A stretch of 64,000 nucleotides of DNA from Emticicia sp043780375. Lineage in GTDB: Bacteria; Bacteroidota; Bacteroidia; Cytophagales; Spirosomataceae. Position numbers and translations under genes: made by a program. Below, one piece after another: positions 25,517 to 34,061 of this stretch. Below the pieces are notes generated by a model. It was not told where the DNA came from, did not search any database, and saw only the letters and a list, made by a program, of their open reading frames with translations. Location of the stretch: positions 27,900 to 91,899 of the forward strand of contig NZ_JAYWCU010000144.1 of NCBI RefSeq assembly GCF_043780375.1, read 5' to 3'. Position 1 is the stretch's first letter. Each line of letters starts with the position of its first letter.

Positions 25517-26425
25517 TTATTTTACGGGTTCGGCGATTCTTAATTTTGCACTTCTGGCTCGTGGATTTTGCTCAACTTCTTCAGGAGATGCTTCAATTGC
25601 TTTTCTTATAACAGATTCCAAAGGCTTTATATCGTTGCCAAAAAGGTCTTTTTCTACATCGCCACCAAATTTGCCACTACGAATAAAATTTTTCACCAAA
25701 CGGTCTTCCAACGAATGATATGCCATAACAACCAAACGACCCTCAGGAGCAAGCACTTCTGGCGTTTGTTGCAGAAACTCCTCTAAAGCACTCATTTCTT
25801 CATTAACAACAATACGTAATGCTTGAAAAACCTGAGCAAAATATTTGTTTTCTTTGCCACGAGGGGCTAATTTTTGCAAAATTCCCTTCAAATCATTGAT
25901 GGTTTCTATGTTTTTGTTGAGCCTTGCAGTATAGATAGTTTGAGCAGTTGTTTTGGCATTTTTTATCTCGCCATACATTCCCAAAATCTTGTGTAATTCA
26001 TCAACCGAAGATTCGTTGAGTATATTTTTGGCCGAAATTACTGCATTTTGATTCATCCGCATGTCTAATACTGCATCGAAACGAGTAGAAAAACCTCTTT
26101 CGGGCGTATCAATTTGGTGCGAAGAAATGCCTAAATCTGCCAAAATTCCATCAACTTTTTTAACACCAAACAAGCGTAAATATTGCTTCAAACTTCTGAA
26201 ATTGGCATCAATAAAAGTAAAATTTTTATCCTCAATCAATTTCGATTCAGCTTTTGCATCAGCATCTTGGTCGAAAGCGTAGAGTTTTCCTGTGGTAAGC
26301 TGCTCTAAAATTGCCCGTGAATGTCCACCGCCACCAAACGTAACATCTACATAAATGCCATCGGGTTTGATATTCAGACCTTCCAAACATTCATTCAACA
26401 TAACGGGCGTGTGATAAACTGACAT
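25517..26425 (-). CDS. rsmH: 16S rRNA (cytosine1402-N4)-methyltransferase RsmH (MraW)
   Basis: This SAM-dependent enzyme methylates C1402 in the ribosomal P site. Typical segments are YHTPVMLNECLEGL at the N-terminus, the SAM motif DVTFGGGGHSRAIL (about 27-40), DLGISSHQID and RRIVNEE-like ALRIVVNEEMSALEEFL, and the C-terminal NPRARSAKLR. Length 302 aa is normal. It heads rsmH-ftsL-ftsI; mraZ, its usual upstream neighbour, is missing, since a divergent thioredoxin-family gene starts 113 bases away. Confidence 0.97.
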   Translation of the reverse strand: MSVYHTPVMLNECLEGLNIKPDGIYVDVTFGGGGHSRAILEQLTTGKLYAFDQDADAKAESKLIEDKNFTFIDANFRSLKQYLRLFGVKKVDGILADLGISSHQIDTPERGFSTRFDAVLDMRMNQNAVISAKNILNESSVDELHKILGMYGEIKNAKTTAQTIYTARLNKNIETINDLKGILQKLAPRGKENKYFAQVFQALRIVVNEEMSALEEFLQQTPEVLAPEGRLVVMAYHSLEDRLVKNFIRSGKFGGDVEKDLFGNDIKPLESVIRKAIEASPEEVEQNPRARSAKLRIAEPVK

Positions 26426-26465
26426 AAATTTTTTCTATATTTACAATGTTCATTTCAATAAATTG

Positions 26466-26473
26466 CAAAAGTA
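26466..26473 (-). promoter_or_regulatory. -7 promoter box of rsmH-ftsL-ftsI
   Basis: TACTTTTG on the minus strand followed by C matches TAnnTTTG, 41 bases upstream of the rsmH ATG. Confidence 0.5.
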
Positions 26474-26491
26474 GTAAAAAATAAACAGACA

Positions 26492-26519
26492 ACGGTCAAT
26501 AGACCTGAGTCAACAGTTT
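26492..26519. repeat. Weak 7-base-period repeat in the rsmH/thioredoxin divergent region
   Basis: ACGGTCA, ATAGACC, TGAGTCA and ACAGTTT follow with 7-base spacing. The start repeats the ACGGTCAATAG motif seen at 54252. The match is degenerate, so confidence is low. Confidence 0.35.
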
Positions 26520-26537
26520 AATAACCAAAGAAACTTT

Positions 26538-27770
26538 ATGAAATCATTGTCAAAAATTTTACTTATTATTTTCTCAGTATTTACCTTCAATGCTTGTAAA
26601 AAAACAATCGAACTTAAAACTGGCATTTGGAGAGCAGTAATTCAAACGGCAGGCGGAGAATTGCCTTTTAATTTTGATATTCAAAAGGAAGGCAATAATT
26701 ATTCGGTATTTGTTTTGAATGGTGATGAAAAATTAAAAATGGACAAATCTTTCGTTAAAGATGATTCGTTGCATATTCCGATGGAAATTTTTGATGCCGA
26801 AATTGTGGCTAAAATAGGCGATGAAAAACTGATTGGTTACTGGAAAAAGATGCGTTCGGATTTTAGTTTTTTACAAGGAAATTTAACCGCAGAATTTGGC
26901 AAAACTTATCGTTTTACGGAGAAAAAAACAAACGTAAGCTCTTCATTGGCAAGCAAATACAAAGTTTTGTTTTTTTCGGAAAACAAAAAAGACTCTACCG
27001 TTTCGGTTGGTTTATTCAATGCCAAAGGAAACGAAGTAACTGGTACGTTCTTGACAACTACGGGCGATTATCGCTATTTATCAGGCAATATTATAGAAGA
27101 TTCTTTAAAACTTTCGTGTTTCGACGGCACGCATTTATTTTTATTTAAAGCTAAAATCGAAGGTGATAAACTTGTAGGAGGAGAATTTTGGTCAGGTTTA
27201 ACAAGCCTTGAGACATGGGAAGGAATAAAAGATGAAAATGCCAAACTTCCTGACGAAAAAACATTAACCTACTTAAAGGATGGCTATAAAACGATTGAAT
27301 TTTCTTTCCCGAATGAGGAAGGAAAAAAGATTTCGTTAACCGACAAACGTTACAAAGGAAAAGTTGTAGTTGCACAAATAATGGGTTCGTGGTGTCCAAA
27401 TTGTATGGATGAAAGCAAGTTTTTAGCTCCGTGGTACGCAAAAAACAAGCAAAGAGGCGTGGAAATAATCGGTTTAGCTTATGAAAAAAGTATTGAACCA
27501 AACTTTGCTTTCCCTAAAATAAAACGCTTGAAAGAACGTTTTGGAATAGACTACGAAGTACTTTTGGCAGGAACAAATGATAAGGCGGCAGCCTCAAAAA
27601 CTTTGCCGATGCTCAATCAAGTGCTGGGTTTTCCAACTACGATTTTTATTGATAAAAAAGGGCAAGTCCGAGAAATTCATACTGGTTTTTCTGGGCCAAG
27701 TACAGGCAAATATTATGATGATTTTGTCAGTGATTTTAATCGTTTGGTAGAAAAATTATTGGCTGAGTAA
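26538..27770 (+). CDS. TlpA-like thioredoxin-family lipoprotein
   Basis: A lipoprotein signal ends at Cys20 (FTFNACKK). Residues about 25-245 form a beta-rich domain of the type that precedes TlpA domains in Bacteroidota (DUF4369-like position, though I cannot confirm that family). The C-terminal thioredoxin domain holds MGSWCPNCMDES with the redox pair Cys286/Cys289 and the cis-Pro segment LGFPTTIFID. Such proteins reduce periplasmic disulfides or assist cytochrome c maturation. It is a single gene, divergent from rsmH. Confidence 0.85.
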   Translation: MKSLSKILLIIFSVFTFNACKKTIELKTGIWRAVIQTAGGELPFNFDIQKEGNNYSVFVLNGDEKLKMDKSFVKDDSLHIPMEIFDAEIVAKIGDEKLIGYWKKMRSDFSFLQGNLTAEFGKTYRFTEKKTNVSSSLASKYKVLFFSENKKDSTVSVGLFNAKGNEVTGTFLTTTGDYRYLSGNIIEDSLKLSCFDGTHLFLFKAKIEGDKLVGGEFWSGLTSLETWEGIKDENAKLPDEKTLTYLKDGYKTIEFSFPNEEGKKISLTDKRYKGKVVVAQIMGSWCPNCMDESKFLAPWYAKNKQRGVEIIGLAYEKSIEPNFAFPKIKRLKERFGIDYEVLLAGTNDKAAASKTLPMLNQVLGFPTTIFIDKKGQVREIHTGFSGPSTGKYYDDFVSDFNRLVEKLLAE

Positions 27771-27824
27771 AACAAATTTGATGTATTTTGGGTTTTAGCT
27801 TTATTCTAAGCAAATATAAAAATA

Positions 27825-28370
27825 ATGACTTTAAGTGCGACTCACATAATTTTAGTTAATGAAAACGACGAGCAAATCGGAACGGGTGAAAAGCTCATGG
27901 TACATCAACAAGGGTTGCTTCACCGTGCTTTTTCGATTCTTATTTTTAATGGCAATAATGAATTATTGATTCACCAACGAACCTCTCACAAATATCATTC
28001 AGGCAATTTGTGGACAAATACTTGTTGCGGACACCCAAATGCCAACGAAGAAATAAATCAAGCCGCTCACCGTCGTTTGGGCGAAGAAATGGGTTTTGAT
28101 TGTACTTTTGATTTTCTTTATAAATTTCAATACCATGCTGAATTTGACAATGAATTGGTCGAAAATGAAATCGATCATGTTTTCATGGGAAATTATGATG
28201 GTGATTTTGAGGTAAATCCTGAGGAAGTAGCTGATTATCAATGGATTACCATTGAAAGTTTATTAGAAAGTGTTTCTAATAATCCTCAAAATTATACTTT
28301 TTGGTTCAAAGAAATCTTGAAAAGTGAAGAATTTAGAGTATATGTTTCTTCAAATTTGGTTTTTGCTTAA
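27825..28370 (+). CDS. idi: Isopentenyl-diphosphate delta-isomerase, type I
   Basis: This Nudix-fold enzyme interconverts isopentenyl and dimethylallyl diphosphate. The active-site Cys is in NTCCGHP (about 64-70), the Nudix-like region reads AAHRRLGEEMGFDC, and the second catalytic acid is in ENEIDHVF. Length 181 aa is normal for the metal-dependent type I enzyme. Together with dxr at 38 kb it indicates the methylerythritol phosphate route, where isomerase is helpful but not essential. Confidence 0.95.
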   Translation: MTLSATHIILVNENDEQIGTGEKLMVHQQGLLHRAFSILIFNGNNELLIHQRTSHKYHSGNLWTNTCCGHPNANEEINQAAHRRLGEEMGFDCTFDFLYKFQYHAEFDNELVENEIDHVFMGNYDGDFEVNPEEVADYQWITIESLLESVSNNPQNYTFWFKEILKSEEFRVYVSSNLVFA

Positions 28371-28412
28371 AAATACTCCACCGACAAAATTTAGCCCTTC
28401 AAATATTTATCG

Positions 28413-28420
28413 TATTTTTG
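28413..28420 (+). promoter_or_regulatory. -7 promoter box of the cyclophilin gene
   Basis: TATTTTTG matches TAnnTTTG, 24 bases upstream of the ATG at 28445. Confidence 0.45.
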
Positions 28421-28444
28421 TACTTTATCATAGCCTAAAATTGC

Positions 28445-29143
28445 ATGAAAAAGTACAATATTCTTATTATTACTCTGATAATCAGTAACTTAGCTTTTTC
28501 ACAAAAGAAATCTAAGAAAGATTATTTGGTTACACTCAAGACAAATTTCGGAACAATGCACGTTGTTTTGTTTGATGATACGCCACTTCACAAAGCCAAT
28601 TTTATCAAATTAGTCAATCAAAAATTCTACGATAGTTTATTGTTTCATCGCATCATTGATGGTTTTATGATTCAAGGTGGTGACCCAAATTCTAAAAATG
28701 CCAAAACTGGCGATAAACTCGGTAATGGTGGTGGAGATTTGGAACGTATTCCTTATGAATTTAAGCAAAATCATATTCACCGAAAAGGTGCATTGGCTGC
28801 CGCTCGTGACAGTAATCCTGAAAAGAAATCAAGTGCTTGTCAGTTTTACATTGTTCAAGGAAAAAAACTGACTGATGATGAAGTAACTGTTGCTTCTCAA
28901 CGAAATTCGATGAATTATACAACTCCACAACGTGCCGAATACATGATTTTGGGTGGAACACCACGCTTGGATAACGCTTATACGGTTTTTGGTGAAGCGA
29001 TTGATAATTTGGATTTGATTGATACAATTGCCAAACAACCAAAAGATTCAGCTGATCGTCCTAAATCTGATATTAAAATGAGCATGACTGTAAAAAAAAT
29101 GCGAAAAAAAAAGATTACTAAGAAATTTGGATATAAGTATTAG
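28445..29143 (+). CDS. Exported cyclophilin-type peptidyl-prolyl isomerase
   Basis: A signal peptide (about 1-19, NLAFSQKK) precedes a single cyclophilin domain. Conserved segments are FHRIIDGFMIQGGDP (about 74-88), GGDLERIPYEF, and the core SACQFYIVQG. The C-terminus is a Lys-rich tail (KKMRKKKITKKFGYKY). The protein probably assists folding of exported proteins in the periplasm. An SDR gene follows 36 bases later, after a GC-rich palindromic element. Confidence 0.93.
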   Translation: MKKYNILIITLIISNLAFSQKKSKKDYLVTLKTNFGTMHVVLFDDTPLHKANFIKLVNQKFYDSLLFHRIIDGFMIQGGDPNSKNAKTGDKLGNGGGDLERIPYEFKQNHIHRKGALAAARDSNPEKKSSACQFYIVQGKKLTDDEVTVASQRNSMNYTTPQRAEYMILGGTPRLDNAYTVFGEAIDNLDLIDTIAKQPKDSADRPKSDIKMSMTVKKMRKKKITKKFGYKY

Positions 29144-29144
29144 C

Positions 29145-29178
29145 CCAAATCCCACCACCCTCCCCAATAAGGAGGCTT
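29145..29178. repeat. GC-rich palindromic element upstream of the SDR gene
   Basis: CCCAAATCC then CCTCC (29159-29163) and GGAGG (29171-29175) followed by CTTT belong to the same type as elements at 34001, 37839 and 43265. Its right arm supplies AAGGAGG-like bases four positions before the ATG at 29180, a chance or recruited Shine-Dalgarno in a genome that otherwise lacks them. Confidence 0.6.
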
Positions 29179-29179
29179 T

Positions 29180-30109
29180 ATGAAAAATCTAATGAATAAA
29201 ATTCTAATTACAGGTTCAAACGGACTGCTTGGTCAAAAGCTTGTTGAGTTATTGCTTAAAAATGCTAAAAATCAAGTCATTGCTACTGCTCGTGGCGAAA
29301 ATCGCCTGCCTTTTACCGATGGATATGAGTATAAATCAATGGATATTACCAATCGTGAGCAGGTTCAAGACGTTATCGACAAGGTAAAACCTAATGTGAT
29401 TATTCATACAGCTGCCATGACAAATGTTGACCAATGTGAAAGCGAAAAAGATACTTGTTGGCAACAAAATGTCAGTTCAGTAGAATATTTGGTTGAGGCT
29501 TGCAAGAAAAATGATTGTTTTTTACTACACATTTCGACCGATTTTATTTTTGATGGAAAGGCGGGGCCCTACAAAGAAGATGCTGAAGCAAATCCTATAA
29601 GTTTTTATGGTTGGAGTAAATATGCTGCCGAAAAAGCCGTTACGAATAGCGATATCCGTTGGGGCATTGCCCGCACAGTGTTGGTTTATGGAATTGCTCA
29701 CGACATGAGTCGAACTAATATTATTTTGTGGGTAAAAAAGTCTTTAGAAGATGGTAAAAACATCAAAGTTGTAACTGACCAATGGCGTACACCAACACTC
29801 GCCGAAGATTTGGCAAAAGGTTGTGTTTTGATTGCAGAAAAAGAAGCCGAAGGTATTTTTAATATCTCAGGAAAAGATTTTCTGACTCCTTATGAAATGG
29901 CAATGATGACCGCCGATTATTTTAAATTAGATAAATCTTTGATTTCAAAAGCTGATTCTACTACATTTTCTCAACCAGCCAAACGCCCGCCAAGAACAGG
30001 TTTCGACCTTTCGAAATCACAACAAATGCTTGATTATCAACCAGTTAGCTTTATGAAAGGTATTGAGGTTTTGGCGGGGCAGATAAACTCTAAAATATTA
30101 GAAGCCTAA
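29180..30109 (+). CDS. SDR-family reductase similar to dTDP-4-dehydrorhamnose reductase
   Basis: An extended short-chain dehydrogenase with NAD(P) motif ITGSNGLLGQ (about 9-18), the strand HISTDFIFDG and the catalytic YGWSKYAAE (YxxxK). These match RfbD-like reductases and related sugar-nucleotide or methionine adenosyltransferase beta-type proteins. Two starts are possible, ATG 29180 (with a GGAGG four bases upstream) and ATG 29192 (MNKILITG, the more usual N-terminus). No other rhamnose genes are adjacent, so a role in dTDP-rhamnose synthesis is not proven. Confidence 0.85.
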   Translation: MKNLMNKILITGSNGLLGQKLVELLLKNAKNQVIATARGENRLPFTDGYEYKSMDITNREQVQDVIDKVKPNVIIHTAAMTNVDQCESEKDTCWQQNVSSVEYLVEACKKNDCFLLHISTDFIFDGKAGPYKEDAEANPISFYGWSKYAAEKAVTNSDIRWGIARTVLVYGIAHDMSRTNIILWVKKSLEDGKNIKVVTDQWRTPTLAEDLAKGCVLIAEKEAEGIFNISGKDFLTPYEMAMMTADYFKLDKSLISKADSTTFSQPAKRPPRTGFDLSKSQQMLDYQPVSFMKGIEVLAGQINSKILEA

Positions 30110-30238
30110 TTTTATTCTAAAATGGTTTATGAAAGCTGCCAAAACCGAATAAAAAACAAATACGTAAATTTTTTGATAGTCCTATTTTTAGAAAGTTTAA
30201 ATTGACTTTAAGAGATTATTTATGTTTTTTGATTTGGG

Positions 30239-30312
30239 CTTAAAATGACCTCTTTAACTTACTATTCGTTGAAAAAATATCATTTTTTACCAGCAAAAAA
30301 CTTAAATAACCG
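30239..30312 (-). repeat. Dispersed intergenic repeat, copy 2
   Basis: Reverse-complemented, this segment aligns to 57368-57442 over about 63 columns with roughly 56 identities, including 20 identical bases from TTTTTGCTGG to AAAAAATGA. It lies in the convergent gap between the SDR gene and atpG, ahead of their shared terminator. It has no open frame. Confidence 0.75.
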
Positions 30313-30350
30313 CTGAGACCAAAACTTGAATAGACAGATGTGATAAACTT

Positions 30351-30388
30351 AAAAAAGGCTATAAATCTTTCGATTTATAGCCTTTTTT
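30351..30388. terminator. Bidirectional terminator between the SDR gene and atpG
   Basis: A perfect 17-base stem (30351-30367 with 30372-30388) has a 4-base loop, GGCTATAAATC core and A6/T6 ends. It lies 20 bases after the atpG stop. Confidence 0.92.
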
Positions 30389-30407
30389 AAAATATTTATC
30401 AGCCGAA

Positions 30408-31289
30408 TTACTTTCCTTTCAAAGCCTCTGCACCGCCTACAATCTCCAAAATTTCTTTTGTAATTGCAGCTTGGCGACTACGGTTATACTCAATTTTCAA
30501 TGAGCGTAACATTTCGTTGGCGTTTTCGGTTGCTTTATCCATTGCGGTCATTCTGGCTCCGTGTTCAGAAGCATTCGACTCCAAAACAGATTTGAATAAC
30601 TGCATTTTGATTGCTTTTGGCATCAATTCCAAAACAATTTCTTCTTCCGATGGTTCAAAAAGATAATCGGTTTTGGTAGTATTAGTATCATTTTTCTTAT
30701 CTACCATTGGCAACATTTGCTCTGTGCGGATAACTTGTGTAGCTACATTCTTGAATTCATTGAAAACAAGCTCTACTACATCATACTTTCCTTCGGCAAA
30801 TGCTTCCATTACTTCCTCAGCACCCTGGCGGGCAGTAGCAAAATTCAAGCGTTGGAAAATATCCATATAGCCTGAATTTATCTTATAACCTCGTTTTTTC
30901 AGTGTTTCACCACCTTTTTTACCGAGAGGCATAATTTCGACATTACCTTTGGCAGCTTGAGAAGCATATTTTTCGTTGATAAGAGCAATGGCAGCTTTCA
31001 CAATATTGGCATTAAAAGCTCCGCAAAGTCCACGGTCTGATGTAACAACAATGACCAAAACTTTTTCTACAAGACGTACCTTAGTATATGGACTTGATGC
31101 TCCTACTTCGGTATTTGCCGAAACAGTCGAAATCAACTCGTTCAACTTTGTTGCGTACGGACGCATTTGAATAATGGCATCTTGAGCACGACGAAGTTTC
31201 GCCGCAGATACCATTTTCATTGCTTTGGTAATTTGAGTTGTCGAATTTACCGAAACAATTCTATTTCTAACTTCTTTTAATGAAGGCAT
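30408..31289 (-). CDS. atpG: ATP synthase F1 gamma subunit
   Basis: The central rotor stalk of F1. The N-terminal helix MPSLKEVRNRIVSVNSTTQITKAMKMV and the C-terminal helix with NRSRQAAITKEILEIVGGAEAL are the two halves of the conserved coiled-coil. LVIVVTSDRGLCGAFN lies between. Length 293 aa is normal. It follows atpA by 105 bases, a spacer filled by inverted heptamer arrays, and ends at a strong terminator, so atpD and atpC are elsewhere. Confidence 0.98.
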   Translation of the reverse strand: MPSLKEVRNRIVSVNSTTQITKAMKMVSAAKLRRAQDAIIQMRPYATKLNELISTVSANTEVGASSPYTKVRLVEKVLVIVVTSDRGLCGAFNANIVKAAIALINEKYASQAAKGNVEIMPLGKKGGETLKKRGYKINSGYMDIFQRLNFATARQGAEEVMEAFAEGKYDVVELVFNEFKNVATQVIRTEQMLPMVDKKNDTNTTKTDYLFEPSEEEIVLELMPKAIKMQLFKSVLESNASEHGARMTAMDKATENANEMLRSLKIEYNRSRQAAITKEILEIVGGAEALKGK

Positions 31290-31298
31290 CTTTTTAAT

Positions 31299-31392
31299 TA
31301 ATTAAGAATTAAAAATTGAGTATTGAAAATGAATGTAAAATATTACAAAACCGATTCTCAATACTCAATTCTCAATTCTACATTCTTAATTA
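31299..31392. repeat. Inverted heptamer arrays between atpA and atpG
   Basis: The right arm is five exact 7-base units of the TTCTCAA type (31355-31389). It pairs with the left arm over 13 bases (31314-31326 with 31358-31370) and 11 bases (31299-31309 with 31382-31392), all perfect. The hairpin fills the intra-operon spacer. Confidence 0.85.
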
Positions 31393-31394
31393 TT

Positions 31395-32972
31395 TTAAGC
31401 GTATTTCTCTGCTAATTCTTTACCAACTTTCTTGATGATGTCAGTTATCGTATCGTCCAATTTACCTGCTGCAAGTTTATCAATCACTTCTGAATATTGA
31501 GCTTTCAACAACAAGATAAATTCTTTTTCAAATTCTTTTACTTTTTCTACTGGCACTTTGTCCATCACACCGTTGATAGAAGCATAAATAATTGCTACTT
31601 GGTCACCAACTGGCACTGGAGAGAACTGAGCTTGTTTCAAAATTTCTTGGTTTTTACGACCACGATCAATTGTTAGCTTTGTAGTAGCATCGAGGTCAGA
31701 ACCAAACTTAGAAAACGCTTCCAATTCACGAAACTGTGCTTGGTCAAGTTTTAAAGTACCCGCTACTTTTTTCATCGACTTAATTTGAGCATTTCCACCT
31801 ACACGTGATACCGAGATACCAACGTTAATAGCTGGACGAATACCTGCGTTAAACAAGTTTGACTCCAAGAAGATTTGACCATCAGTAATCGAAATTACGT
31901 TAGTCGGAATATATGCTGAAACGTCACCTGCTTGAGTTTCGATAATCGGAAGAGCAGTTAGTGAACCACCACCTTTTACTTTACCTATTAAAGAAGGAGG
32001 CAAATCGTTCATTTCTCTTGCAATCGAATCATCAGACGTGATTTTTGCGGCACGCTCTAACAAACGGCTGTGAAGATAGAAAACGTCTCCTGGATATGCT
32101 TCACGACCTGGAGGACGACGAAGCAACAATGACACCTCACGGTAAGCAACTGCTTGTTTCGACAAGTCATCATAGATAACCAATGCAGGACGACCAGTAT
32201 CACGGAAATATTCACCGATAGCAGCACCTGTAAATGGAGCAAAGAACTGCATTGGAGAGGGGTCAGCCGCACCAGCATTTACAATAACTGTATATGCCAT
32301 TGCACCATATCTACGAAGTGTTTGCTCAACAGCTTTCACAGTAGATGCTTTTTGACCACACGCTACATAAATACAATATACTGGCTCGCCTTTGTCGTAA
32401 AATTCTTTTTGATTGATGATGGTATCAATACAAACTGCAGTTTTTCCAGTCTGACGGTCACCGATAACCAACTCACGTTGTCCACGACCAATTGGAATCA
32501 TGGCATCAATTGATTTGATACCTGTTTGTAGAGGCTCAGTTACAGGCTGACGATAGATAACCCCTGGTGCTTTACGTTCCAAAGGCATTTCAAAAGTTTC
32601 GCCTTGAATCGGACCATTTCCGTCGATAGGTTCTGCCAAAGTATTTACAACACGACCTATAATGCCTTCACCTACTTTTACAGAGGCAATTTCACCTGTA
32701 CGTTTTACGGTTGCTCCTTCTTTGATACCTGCCGAATCACCCAATAGTACCGCTCCTACGTTGTCTTCTTCGAGGTTAAGTGCAAGGGCTTTTAAGCCGT
32801 TTTCAAATGCCAGCAATTCGCCGGCTTGAACTTTTGATAAACCATATATACGTGCTACACCGTCGCCGATTTGTAGCACAGTACCAACTTCTTCGAGTTC
32901 GGCTTCGGTTCTTGAACCTGCTAATTGCTCACGCAAGATTGCCGAAACTTCATCTGGTCTAACTGATGCCAT
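31395..32972 (-). CDS. atpA: ATP synthase F1 alpha subunit
   Basis: This is the non-catalytic nucleotide-binding subunit of the F1 hexamer. The Walker A motif GDRQTGKT is at 171-178 and the alpha-specific signature PAINVGISVSRVG lies later. I choose the ATG at 32972 (MASVRPDEVSAILREQ), which matches the family N-terminus; an ATG at 33026 adds 18 unrelated residues. Length 525 aa is normal. The usual upstream gene atpH is missing: a promoter box lies at 33041-33048 and a divergent comB gene follows. Confidence 0.98.
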   Translation of the reverse strand: MASVRPDEVSAILREQLAGSRTEAELEEVGTVLQIGDGVARIYGLSKVQAGELLAFENGLKALALNLEEDNVGAVLLGDSAGIKEGATVKRTGEIASVKVGEGIIGRVVNTLAEPIDGNGPIQGETFEMPLERKAPGVIYRQPVTEPLQTGIKSIDAMIPIGRGQRELVIGDRQTGKTAVCIDTIINQKEFYDKGEPVYCIYVACGQKASTVKAVEQTLRRYGAMAYTVIVNAGAADPSPMQFFAPFTGAAIGEYFRDTGRPALVIYDDLSKQAVAYREVSLLLRRPPGREAYPGDVFYLHSRLLERAAKITSDDSIAREMNDLPPSLIGKVKGGGSLTALPIIETQAGDVSAYIPTNVISITDGQIFLESNLFNAGIRPAINVGISVSRVGGNAQIKSMKKVAGTLKLDQAQFRELEAFSKFGSDLDATTKLTIDRGRKNQEILKQAQFSPVPVGDQVAIIYASINGVMDKVPVEKVKEFEKEFILLLKAQYSEVIDKLAAGKLDDTITDIIKKVGKELAEKYA

Positions 32973-33040
32973 ATAATTTTTTGATGAGTTTTGAATATAA
33001 AATTGAGAAAACAAAGGCAATACCATTGCTTTTTCGGGTG

Positions 33041-33048
33041 CAAAATTA
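33041..33048 (-). promoter_or_regulatory. -7 promoter box of atpA-atpG
   Basis: TAATTTTG followed by C on the minus strand matches TAnnTTTG. It lies 69 bases before the chosen ATG and shows that atpA-atpG is transcribed apart from the other ATP synthase genes. Confidence 0.5.
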
Positions 33049-33259
33049 CGACAGTATTTTCACAATTCCGATATATTGATTAAAAAAAGGTTAAAAATGT
33101 AGGATTATTTTTAGAATTTCAGAAAATGGTATATGTTGATTATAAAATTTAAGACTACACTGACCAAATTCAAGACATTTTTGGGTAAATCTGAGCCTTC
33201 ATTTTAGCTTTTGATAGACTTTTTTGGCATCTTTGCCGAAAATTAATTTTGGCTTTAGA

Positions 33260-33967
33260 ATGAAAAATATTGACGTTTGCTTAACTCCAGATTTATTACA
33301 TCTCCACAAGATTGACAATACAATTGTAATTGTTACTGATATTTTTAGAGCTACTTCGTGTATGGTTACAGGCTTTGCATATGGAGTAAAAGCCATTATT
33401 CCTGTCGAAACAGTAGAAGAATGTAAGCAATTACAGGAAAAAGGTTACATTGCTGCTGCCGAACGAAATGCTCAAAAAGTAGAGGGATTCGACCTTGATA
33501 ACTCGCCCTTTAGCTATATGGACGAAAAATTGATTGGTGAAAAAATTGCTATGACTACCACTAATGGTACTTATTCGATTACAATGGCGAAAAAATCGGC
33601 AGTAAAAGTTTTGGTTGGAGCTTTTTTGAATCTCAATGCAATTGTTAATTATTTAAAAACTCAACCTTACGATGTATTGGTACTTTGTGCTGGTTGGAAA
33701 GGAAAAATAAATTTGGAAGACTCTTTATTTGCAGGGGCTTTAGTTGATGCCGTACAAAACGAATATTTCGTAGCAGAAGACAGTGCAATTTTATCAATGC
33801 GTATGTATCAACAAGCTAAAGATGATATGTTGGGCTATTTGGCAAACTCTTCACACATTCGCCGTTTACAACGCTTAGGTATTAATAAAGATATTAGCTA
33901 TTGTTTACAAAGAGATTTATACGATGTTGTGCCTGTGCTTCGTGGAAATGAGTTGGTGAATATGTAA
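33260..33967 (+). CDS. comB: 2-phosphosulfolactate phosphatase (ComB family)
   Basis: ComB removes phosphate from 2-phosphosulfolactate, giving sulfolactate. It was defined in coenzyme M synthesis of methanogens, and the family also occurs in bacteria that make sulfolactate. The start at 33260 (MKNIDVCLTPDLLH) gives 235 residues. Family segments are VTDIFRATSCMVTGFAYG, MTTTNGTYSI and LVLCAGWKGKINLEDSLFAGALV. No ComA or ComC homologue is nearby, so the pathway is not defined here. Confidence 0.88.
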   Translation: MKNIDVCLTPDLLHLHKIDNTIVIVTDIFRATSCMVTGFAYGVKAIIPVETVEECKQLQEKGYIAAAERNAQKVEGFDLDNSPFSYMDEKLIGEKIAMTTTNGTYSITMAKKSAVKVLVGAFLNLNAIVNYLKTQPYDVLVLCAGWKGKINLEDSLFAGALVDAVQNEYFVAEDSAILSMRMYQQAKDDMLGYLANSSHIRRLQRLGINKDISYCLQRDLYDVVPVLRGNELVNM

Positions 33968-34000
33968 TAAATAATATGTTCGAGCGAGAATAAATTTTCA

Positions 34001-34018
34001 CTCCTTATTTTCAAGGAG
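34001..34018. repeat. GC-rich palindromic element between comB and the epimerase gene
   Basis: CTCCTT (34001-34006) and AAGGAG (34013-34018) form the stem, extended by TTTTCA and TGAAAA on the outer sides. The right part reads AAGGAGGGGAAATGAAAAATC, close to the element at 29170 (AAGGAGGCTTTATGAAAAATC). Confidence 0.6.
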
Positions 34019-34061
34019 GGGAAATGAAAAATCGACATAAATAAACACTTTTTCTTCAAAA

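Noticed and set aside
33026..33026. ATG at 33026 as atpA start
   Set aside because: It adds 18 residues not found in the AtpA family, whereas the ATG at 32972 gives the conserved N-terminus.
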